Source of the DNA: Variovorax sp. E3
Lineage (GTDB): Bacteria; Pseudomonadota; Gammaproteobacteria; Burkholderiales; Burkholderiaceae_C
Assembly: GCF_016082275.1 (NCBI RefSeq)
Contig: NZ_MOWM01000021.1
Span: forward strand, 1 to 64,000
Length of the DNA: 64,000 nucleotides
Direction of reading: 5' to 3'
In this document: in pieces, positions 58,128 to 64,000 of the stretch
Numbering within the stretch: position 1 is the first letter of the stretch
Layout: the number at the start of each line of letters is the position of its first letter
The notes under the pieces: model-generated
The model's database searches: none
Seen by the model: only the letters and a program-made list of their open reading frames with translations
Told to the model about the DNA's origin: nothing
Program-made: the position numbers and the translations under genes

Positions 58128-58943
58128 TCAGAACGCCATGCCGCGAGGGCGTACGCTCACTTCGTCGCTGGAAATCAGCTGCAGTCCGGCGTCGGTGCGC
58201 ACCTGCAGTTCGCCGCCCCAGGCCACGCCTTCGCACAGGCCGGCGCTGCCGTCGCTGAGCACCACTTCGCGCCCGCGCAGCACGTCGCGCGCGGCAAAGC
58301 GTTCGGCAAAGGGCGCGAAGCCCCGCGCCTCGAAGTCGAGCACGGAGCGTACGAGCGGCAACGCCAGTTCGGCCAGCACCTCGGGCGCCTTGGCTTCGGG
58401 GCGCCACTGGTGCAGCCAGGCCGGCGGCGTGCGCATGCCGGCGGCGTCGCGCGGGCCGATGTTGATGCCGATGCCGATCACGAGGTAGCGCGCTGCATCG
58501 GCCCGCCCGGCGGACGGCAGCGCCGTTTCGATGAGGATGCCCACCAGCTTGCTGTCGTTGACCCACACGTCGTTGGGCCACTTGAGACCGACCTTGTGCT
58601 CGCCAGTGGGGTCGAGGCTTTCGACCACGGAGACACCGACCGCCAGCGACAGGCCCGACCAGTCGGCGGGCGCGAGCGGCAGGCCCAGCGAGAACAGCAG
58701 CGATGCGGGCTCTTCCTGCTGCTGCGCGCTCTGCCAGGGGCGCCCGAGGCGGCCGCGCCCCGCGGTCTGGCGCTCGGCCACGAGCAGCACGGGCTCGACA
58801 CGCCCGGCGCGCGCGCGGCGCATCAGCTCGGTGTTGGTGGAGTCGATTTCGGCCACGGCCTCGACCGTGAAGCCGGGCAACAGCGGCGCGACCGCCGCGG
58901 CGATCCGGTCTTCGAACCAGTCGGCGCAGGTGTGGCTGGCCAT
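58128..58943 (-). CDS. birA: Biotin--[acetyl-CoA-carboxylase] ligase
   Basis: A 271-residue biotin protein ligase, which activates biotin as biotinyl-AMP and joins it to the carboxylase carrier protein. The biotin loop AERQTAGRGRLGRPW is at about 56-70, KWPNDVWVNDSKLVGILIE at about 121-139, and a small C-terminal SH3-like domain follows. It lacks the N-terminal helix-turn-helix of E. coli BirA, so it is not a repressor. It lies 2 bp after the SET gene stop. Confidence 0.94.
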   Translation of the reverse strand: MASHTCADWFEDRIAAAVAPLLPGFTVEAVAEIDSTNTELMRRARAGRVEPVLLVAERQTAGRGRLGRPWQSAQQQEEPASLLFSLGLPLAPADWSGLSLAVGVSVVESLDPTGEHKVGLKWPNDVWVNDSKLVGILIETALPSAGRADAARYLVIGIGINIGPRDAAGMRTPPAWLHQWRPEAKAPEVLAELALPLVRSVLDFEARGFAPFAERFAARDVLRGREVVLSDGSAGLCEGVAWGGELQVRTDAGLQLISSDEVSVRPRGMAF

Positions 58944-58945
58944 GC

Positions 58946-59590
58946 TCAGTCCTTGTCGGACTTGTCTTTCTTGGCGGACTTTTTCTCGCTCTTTTTCTCG
59001 GCTTTCTTGTCGGCCTTCTTTTCCGCCTTCTTGGCGTCGTCCTTCTTCTCAGCCTTTTTTTCGGCCTTTTTCTTTTCAGCCTTCTTTTTGTCTTTCTTCT
59101 TCTTTTTCTTTTCTTCGTCCTCATCCTTGGGTGTCAGCAGCGTGCCGCGGCATGCCTCGGAACCGCACCAGCAAGGAAATTCGGACAGCAGCTTGGGCGT
59201 GTACGGCTCGTCGATGATCAGGCCGTAGTCGTAATTGAGTTCTTCTCCTGCAGCGATGTTGCGCAGCGCCTTGATATAAACGCGCCCATCGACCTCATCG
59301 GCTTCGCAGTTCGGTTCGCACGAGTGATTGATCCAGCGTGCGTCGTTGCCCTTGACGTTGCCGTCGATCACCCGCCCGTCGTCGATGTGGAAGTAGAAGG
59401 TGTGGTTGGGCTGGGCCGGGTCGTGCGGATGGCGGCGCAGCGCCTCTTTCCAGCTGATGACCTCGCCCTTGTATTCGATCAGCGTTTCGCCTTCGGCCAG
59501 GTCCTGCACGGCGAAGACGCCGTTGCCGTGGACATCGGAGCGCCGCATCTGGATGCGGCGGCCCGCGGAAAGTGGGGATTTGGAAGGCAT
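58946..59590 (-). CDS. SET domain protein-lysine methyltransferase with Lys-rich tail
   Basis: A 214-residue protein. The SET domain fills residues 10-135: HGNGVFAVQDL, then INHSCEPNC (87-95) for SAM and catalysis, ELNYDYG (117-123). A post-SET Cys cluster CWCGSEACRGT (140-150) should bind zinc with Cys95. From residue 158 on the protein is an acidic-to-Lys/Glu/Ala-rich tail resembling histone H1-like tails. SET enzymes methylate protein lysines using SAM; bacterial substrates are mostly unknown. It heads the SET-birA operon and is divergent from topB. Confidence 0.9.
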   Translation of the reverse strand: MPSKSPLSAGRRIQMRRSDVHGNGVFAVQDLAEGETLIEYKGEVISWKEALRRHPHDPAQPNHTFYFHIDDGRVIDGNVKGNDARWINHSCEPNCEADEVDGRVYIKALRNIAAGEELNYDYGLIIDEPYTPKLLSEFPCWCGSEACRGTLLTPKDEDEEKKKKKKDKKKAEKKKAEKKAEKKDDAKKAEKKADKKAEKKSEKKSAKKDKSDKD

Positions 59591-59611
59591 CGCCGAAGTC
59601 TGTTAGTTTGA

Positions 59612-59646
59612 ATATGCACACATGCGCGTGTGCGCGTGCGCACGCG
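59612..59646. repeat. 35-bp alternating purine-pyrimidine (Z-DNA-prone) tract
   Basis: Every one of the 35 bases alternates purine and pyrimidine, mostly GC and GT/AC steps, starting ATATGCACACATGCG and ending TGCGCACGCG. It fills nearly half of the 85-bp spacer between the divergent SET and topB genes and ends 29 bp before the topB start. Confidence 0.9.
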
Positions 59647-59675
59647 GGAAGCCGCAGAGTATAGAGAGCCCATAG

Positions 59676-62639
59676 ATGACAAAGACGTTGGTAATCGCAG
59701 AAAAGCCGTCGGTGGCACAGGACATCGTCCGTGCCCTCACGCCGGTGGCCGGCAAATTCGACAAACATGACGAGCATTTCGAGAACGACAGTTATGTCGT
59801 GACCAGCGCTGTCGGTCACCTGGTCGAAATCCAGGCGCCCGAGGAATTCGACGTCAAGCGGGGCAAGTGGAGTTTTGCCAACCTGCCCGTGATTCCGCCG
59901 CATTTCGACCTCAAGCCGGTCGACAAGACGAAGACGCGCCTGAACGCCGTGGTCAAGCAGGCCAAGCGCAAGGACGTGACGCAACTGATCAACGCCTGCG
60001 ACGCGGGCCGCGAGGGTGAGCTGATCTTCCGCCTGATCGAGCAATACGCCGGCGGCAAGGCCGGGCTGAACAAGCCGGTCAAGCGGCTGTGGCTGCAGTC
60101 GATGACGCCGCAGGCCATCCGCGACGGCTTCGACGCGCTGCGCACCGAGAAGCAGATGCAGGGCCTGGCCGACGCCGCGCGCTCGCGCTCCGAGGCCGAC
60201 TGGCTGGTGGGCATCAACGGCACGCGCGCCATGACCGCGTTCAATTCGCGCGACGGCGGCTTCTTCCTCACGACCGTGGGCCGGGTGCAGACGCCCACGC
60301 TGTCGGTGGTGGTGGAGCGCGAGGAGCAGATCCGCAAGTTCGTCTCGCGCGACTACTGGGAAATCCACGGCAGCTTCGCGGCCGAGGCCGGCGACTATCC
60401 GGGCAAGTGGTTCAACCCCGACTGGAAGAAGGCCAACGCGCCGCTGCTGGCCAACGGCGAGCCCGATGCGGAGCAACGCGCGGACCGCGTGTGGAACGAA
60501 CAGGAGGCCCGCGCCATCGCCGACGCCTCGCGCGGCAAGCCCGCCACCGTCACCGAAGAGAGCAAGCCCACCACGCAGGCCTCGCCGATGCTGTTCGACC
60601 TGACCTCGCTGCAGCGCGAGGCCAACGGCCGCTTCGGCTTCAGCGCCAAGACCACGCTGGCGCTGGCCCAGAGCCTGTACGAACGCCACAAGGCGCTGAC
60701 CTACCCGCGTACCGATTCGCGCGCGCTGCCCGAAGACTACCTGCCGGTGGTCAAGCAGACCATGGGCATGCTGGCCAACAGCGGCATGAAGCACCTGGCG
60801 CCGTTCGCCCAGCAGGCGGTCGACGGCAACTACGTGCGGCCCAACAAGCGCATCTTCGACAACGCCAAGGTGTCGGATCACTTCGCCATCATCCCGACGC
60901 TGCAAGCCCCCAGCGGCCTGAGCGACGCCGAGCAGAAGCTGTACGACTTCGTGGTGCGCCGCTTCATGTCGGTGTTCTTCCCGAGCGCCGAATACCAGGT
61001 GACCACGCGCATCAGCACGGTGGAGCAGGGCGGCAAGAAGTACCCCTTCCGCACCGACGGCAAGGTGCTGGTCAAGCCGGGCTGGCTGGCCATCTACGGC
61101 AAGGAAGCCCAGGACGACGAGAAGGAAGACGACAAGGACGGCAAGCGCCTCGTGCCGGTGAAGCCGGGCGAGATCGTCAAGGCCGAGACGGTCGACACCA
61201 AGGGCCTGAAGACGCGCCCGCCCGCGCGCTACTCCGAAGCCACGCTGCTCGGCGCCATGGAAGGCGCGGGCAAGACCATCGACGACGACGAGCTGCGCGA
61301 GGCCATGCAGGAAAAGGGCTTGGGCACGCCAGCCACGCGCGCGGCCACCATCGAAGGGCTGATTGCCGAGAAGTACATGCTGCGCGAAGGCCGTGAACTC
61401 ATTCCCACGGCCAAGGCCTTCCAGCTGATGACGCTGCTGCGCGGCCTGGGCGTGGAAGAACTCTCCAAGGCCGAGCTGACCGGCGAGTGGGAATACAAGC
61501 TCGCGCAGATGGAGAAGGGGTCGCTCAGCCGCGACGCCTTCATGCGCGAGATCGCCGCGATGACCGAGCACATCGTGAAGAAGGCCAAGGAGTACGACCG
61601 CGACACCGTGCCGGGCGACTACTCGACCCTGCAGACGCCGTGCCCCAACTGCGGCGGCGTCGTGAAGGAAAACTACCGCCGCTACGCCTGCACCGGCAAG
61701 AGCGGCACGGGCGAGGACGCCTGCGGCTTCTCGTTCGGCAAGTCGCCGGCCGGGCGCACCTTCGAGGTGGCCGAGGCCGAGGCGCTGCTGCGCGACAAGC
61801 ACATCGGCCCGCTCGAAGGCTTCCGCTCCAAGGCGGGCTGGCCCTTCACCTCCGAGATCGTCATCAAGTTCGACGAAGAGGCGAAGAACTGGAAGCTGGA
61901 GTTCGACTTCGGCGACGACAAGAACGCCGAGAGCGGCGAGATCGTCGACTTCAGCGAGCAGGACACCGTGGGCCCGTGCCCGGTGTGCGGCGCGCCGGTG
62001 TTCGAGCACGGCAGCAACTACGTCTGCGAGAAGTCGGTGCCGACCAACGCGCAGCCCACGCCCAGCTGCACCTTCAAGACCGGCAAGATCATCCTGCAGC
62101 AGCCGGTGGAGCGCGCGCAGATGGAAAAGCTGCTGGCCACCGGCAAGACCGACCTGCTCGACAAGTTCGTGAGCATGCGCACGCGCCGCGCCTTCAAGGC
62201 CTTCCTGACCTGGAACGCCGAAGAGGGCAAGGTGACCTTCGAGTTCGCGCCGCGCGAAGGCGGCAGCAAGTTCCCGCCGCGCAAGACCTTCGGCAAGGCC
62301 GCGCCCGCGGGCAAGACGGCGGCCGCCAAGAAGGTGGCGGCGAAGAAGACGCCCGCGGCCAAGAAAGCCCCGGCCGCGAAGAAGGCGGCCGCGCCGCGCA
62401 AGCCCGGCGCGGGCCTGAAACCCAGCGACTCGCTGGCCGCGGTGATCGGCGCCGAACCGGTGGCGCGCACCGAGGTCATCAAGAAGCTGTGGGACTACAT
62501 CAAGGCCAACGGCCTGCAGGACGCGACCAACAAGCGCGCCATCAACGCCGACGCCAAGCTCAAGCCGGTGTTCGGCAAGGACCAGGTGACGATGTTCGAA
62601 CTCGCGGGCATCGTGGGCAAGCACCTCTCGGCGCCCTGA
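59676..62639 (+). CDS. topB: DNA topoisomerase III with C-terminal SWIB domain
   Basis: A 987-residue type IA topoisomerase. TOPRIM: EKPSVAQDI at the start and INACDAGREGELIFRL near 105-120; active-site Tyr343 in LTYPRTDSR; RVQTPTLSVVVERE. After the core come two Cys clusters (CPNCGG near 655 and CPVCGA near 767), a Lys/Ala-rich linker resembling histone H1 (about 875-908) and a SWIB domain at about 912-985 (LAAVIGAEPVARTEVIKKLW; VFGKDQVTMFELAGIVGKHL). E. coli TopB has 653 residues and no SWIB. TopB decatenates replication and recombination intermediates; the SWIB part is likely a protein-interaction module. Co-directional with the Bug gene, 3 bp on. Confidence 0.95.
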   Translation: MTKTLVIAEKPSVAQDIVRALTPVAGKFDKHDEHFENDSYVVTSAVGHLVEIQAPEEFDVKRGKWSFANLPVIPPHFDLKPVDKTKTRLNAVVKQAKRKDVTQLINACDAGREGELIFRLIEQYAGGKAGLNKPVKRLWLQSMTPQAIRDGFDALRTEKQMQGLADAARSRSEADWLVGINGTRAMTAFNSRDGGFFLTTVGRVQTPTLSVVVEREEQIRKFVSRDYWEIHGSFAAEAGDYPGKWFNPDWKKANAPLLANGEPDAEQRADRVWNEQEARAIADASRGKPATVTEESKPTTQASPMLFDLTSLQREANGRFGFSAKTTLALAQSLYERHKALTYPRTDSRALPEDYLPVVKQTMGMLANSGMKHLAPFAQQAVDGNYVRPNKRIFDNAKVSDHFAIIPTLQAPSGLSDAEQKLYDFVVRRFMSVFFPSAEYQVTTRISTVEQGGKKYPFRTDGKVLVKPGWLAIYGKEAQDDEKEDDKDGKRLVPVKPGEIVKAETVDTKGLKTRPPARYSEATLLGAMEGAGKTIDDDELREAMQEKGLGTPATRAATIEGLIAEKYMLREGRELIPTAKAFQLMTLLRGLGVEELSKAELTGEWEYKLAQMEKGSLSRDAFMREIAAMTEHIVKKAKEYDRDTVPGDYSTLQTPCPNCGGVVKENYRRYACTGKSGTGEDACGFSFGKSPAGRTFEVAEAEALLRDKHIGPLEGFRSKAGWPFTSEIVIKFDEEAKNWKLEFDFGDDKNAESGEIVDFSEQDTVGPCPVCGAPVFEHGSNYVCEKSVPTNAQPTPSCTFKTGKIILQQPVERAQMEKLLATGKTDLLDKFVSMRTRRAFKAFLTWNAEEGKVTFEFAPREGGSKFPPRKTFGKAAPAGKTAAAKKVAAKKTPAAKKAPAAKKAAAPRKPGAGLKPSDSLAAVIGAEPVARTEVIKKLWDYIKANGLQDATNKRAINADAKLKPVFGKDQVTMFELAGIVGKHLSAP

Positions 62640-62642
62640 GCC

Positions 62643-63641
62643 ATGCGGCGCAGACACTTCGGCGCAAGCCTTGTCGCGGCGGCCGTCGGGATGACCGCCT
62701 TGTTGTTCGGCGGCGCGGGCCTGGCCCATGCCGCCGCGTGGCCCGACAAGCCCGTGAAGCTGGTCGTGCCCTTCCCGCCGGGGCAGGCCACCGACATCTT
62801 CGCCCGCGCGCTGGCCGAGCAGCTCGGCAAGCGGCTGGGCCAGCCGGTGATCATCGACAACAAGGCCGGCGCCGGCAGCAACATCGGCACCGAGTTCGTG
62901 GTGCGCTCGCAGCCCGACGGCTACACGCTGGTGGTGGCGGGCAGCGCGATGGCGGTGAACCAGACGCTCTACGCCAAGCCGGGCTTCGACCCGCGCCGCG
63001 ACCTGGTCGGCATCTCGCTGATCGCGAAGGTGCCGCTGGTGTTCCTGGCCACGCCTGAAAGCGGCATCCGCACGCTCGCTGAGCTCACGGCGCGCGCCAA
63101 GGCCGAGCCCGGCCGGCTGAGCTACGCGAGCGCCGGCATCGGCGGCACGCAGCACCTGTCGGGCGAGATGTACAAGGCGGCGGCGCATGTGTTCATTACG
63201 CACATTCCGTACCGGGGCAGCGGCCCGGCGCAGTCGGACTTCCTGGGCAACCAGGTGCCGCTGATGGTCGACTCGGTGACGGCCGCGCTGCCGCACATCA
63301 AGTCGGGCAAGGCGGTGGCGCTGGCGGTCACGTCGGCCACGCGCTCGTCGCAATTGCCCGACGTGCCCACCGTGGCCGAAAGCCGCGTGCCGGGCACCGC
63401 CAACTTCGAGGCCGTGGGCTGGCTCGGGCTGATGGCGCCGCGCGGCACGCCGACCGAGATCGTCGAGCGCCTGAACCACGAGGTGACCGACATCCTGAAG
63501 AGCGAGCAGATGGCGCGCTTCATTCGCGAGCGCGGCTCCGAGCCCGCGCCGACCACGCCGGGCGAGTTCGACCGCTTCGTGGCGAGCGAGATCCGCCTCT
63601 GGGGCGCGGCCGTGAAGGCCTCGGGCGCGAAGCCCGAATAA
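62643..63641 (+). CDS. Tripartite tricarboxylate transporter substrate-binding protein (Bug family)
   Basis: A 332-residue periplasmic binding protein. Signal peptide ending GLAHAAA; Bug motifs [50 protein letters not shown] and the ending region [13 protein letters not shown]. Bug proteins bind carboxylates or other small acids, but most work without linked membrane subunits and none is seen here. The short 3-bp gap to topB is unusual for unrelated functions. Confidence 0.92.
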   Translation: MRRRHFGASLVAAAVGMTALLFGGAGLAHAAAWPDKPVKLVVPFPPGQATDIFARALAEQLGKRLGQPVIIDNKAGAGSNIGTEFVVRSQPDGYTLVVAGSAMAVNQTLYAKPGFDPRRDLVGISLIAKVPLVFLATPESGIRTLAELTARAKAEPGRLSYASAGIGGTQHLSGEMYKAAAHVFITHIPYRGSGPAQSDFLGNQVPLMVDSVTAALPHIKSGKAVALAVTSATRSSQLPDVPTVAESRVPGTANFEAVGWLGLMAPRGTPTEIVERLNHEVTDILKSEQMARFIRERGSEPAPTTPGEFDRFVASEIRLWGAAVKASGAKPE

Positions 63642-63662
63642 GAAGAACGAGAGAACCCGGCG

Positions 63663-64000
63663 TCAGCGCGGCGCGGGGCTTGCGGCCGGCACCGCCTCTT
63701 TCGCGCGGTCGACCTCCGCCAGCAGCCAGCTGCGGAAATGATCGAGCGTGGCGAGCTGGCCGCGCCTTCCGGGTAGCAGAACCAGTAGCCCTCGTTGCCG
63801 CGGTAGCCGCCACCGGGCAGCGGCTCGTCGACCAGGCCCGACGTGATCTCGTCCTGCACCAGGCAGCGCGGCACCAGCGCCACGCCCATGCCGACCATCA
63901 CCGCGCGGATCATGGTCTGGAACTGGTCGAACTGCGGGCCGGCCAGCGGGTCGAGCCCCCGCACGCCGTGCGTCTCGCTCCATTGCAGCCACGACTGCGG
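63663..64000 (-). CDS. LysR family transcriptional regulator, C-terminal part (one frameshift)
   Basis: Only the end of the effector-binding domain is in the window; it runs off the right edge. Typical LysR segments are FDQFQTMIRAVMVGMGVALVPR and LPGGGYRGNEGYWFCYPEG. The frame breaks at about 63760-63762, where the coding strand GGCGC-GGCCAG should be GGCGCGGGCCAG; restoring a G gives the normal ending GQLATLDHFRSWLLAEVDRA. It resembles GcvA-like LysR proteins. It probably regulates the divergent genes beyond the edge or the convergent Bug gene. Confidence 0.8.
   Translation of the reverse strand, partial: AVVAAMERDARRAGARPAGRPAVRPVPDHDPRGDGRHGRGAGAALPGAGRDHVGPGRRAAARWRLPRQRGLLVLLPGRRGQLATLDHFRSWLLAEVDRAKEAVPAASPAPR

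Noticed and set aside
59295-63479. 1,394-codon open frame on the minus strand opposite topB and the Bug gene
   Set aside because: Its composition (His/Arg/Gln/Leu/Val-rich, no family motif) is that of a high-GC shadow frame; the plus-strand topB and Bug genes have all expected motifs.

Overview
The window is high-GC (roughly two-thirds G+C by eye) chromosomal DNA from a betaproteobacterium, most likely Comamonadaceae and close to Variovorax. This rests on gene content and arrangement: a YhdP-family gene divergent from glnE, DUF3717 and DUF2007 proteins, a Bug-family (tripartite tricarboxylate) binding protein, and a recA-recX pair. I saw no rRNA, tRNA, CRISPR array, insertion sequence or prophage. 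One stretch of about 1.4 kb around the pilin genes (33.55-34.96 kb) is clearly more AT-rich.

Layout. 0-5.3 kb: partial yhdP-like gene (-), glnE and rlpA (+). 5.3-6.8 kb: an ECF41-type sigma factor and a carboxymuconolactone decarboxylase-like gene, each preceded by the same -35/-10 pair. 6.8-8.4 kb: ferritin-like diiron protein (-) and exported glutathione peroxidase (+). 8.4-14.2 kb: a five-gene overlapping operon (flavin amine oxidase, DUF1365, Cfa-like methyltransferase, GPH-type MFS, SDR) that resembles the furan fatty acid genes of Rhodobacter and has an elaborate promoter/leader. 14.2-25.6 kb: GST, purB, PepSY plus TonB receptor, yaeQ, DUF2007 and DUF3717/DUF1289 genes, terC under a yybP-ykoY manganese riboswitch, a holin-like gene, an M48 protease and moaC. 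25.6-35.6 kb: type IV pilus genes, i.e. the minor pilin operon fimT-pilV-pilW-pilX-pilY1-pilE and two tandem pilA-like genes, the upstream one with a sigma-54 promoter. 35.6-41 kb: terC paralogue, PP2C phosphatase, FHA protein, CHASE2 adenylate cyclase and a class II cyclic-nucleotide phosphodiesterase-like gene on one strand. 41-45.6 kb: sucCD, argC and two membrane proteins. 45.6-52.9 kb: a catabolic locus (IclR, MFS, SDR; divergent polar-amino-acid-type ABC transporter and mandelate racemase-family enzyme). 53-55.6 kb: SRPBCC protein, recX, recA, MarR. 55.7-57.9 kb: two-component system. 57.9-62.6 kb: short SPOR-like remnant, birA and a SET-domain methyltransferase, divergent from a topoisomerase III carrying a Lys/Ala-rich linker and a C-terminal SWIB domain; a 35-bp alternating purine-pyrimidine tract lies between the two. 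62.6-64 kb: Bug-family binding protein and a partial LysR regulator.

Main themes are oxidative/lipid stress (ECF41 unit, GPx, furan-fatty-acid-like operon), manganese (riboswitch-terC; second terC ahead of PP2C and cyclase genes), surface pili, and a eukaryote-like chromatin-type module (SET, SWIB).

Sequence quality. At least nine genes are broken by a single missing base, nearly always one G of a coding-strand G run (purB, the TonB receptor, pilY1, pilX, pilV, one ABC permease twice, the sensor kinase, the LysR gene). I treat these as probable consensus errors and give full-length spans.
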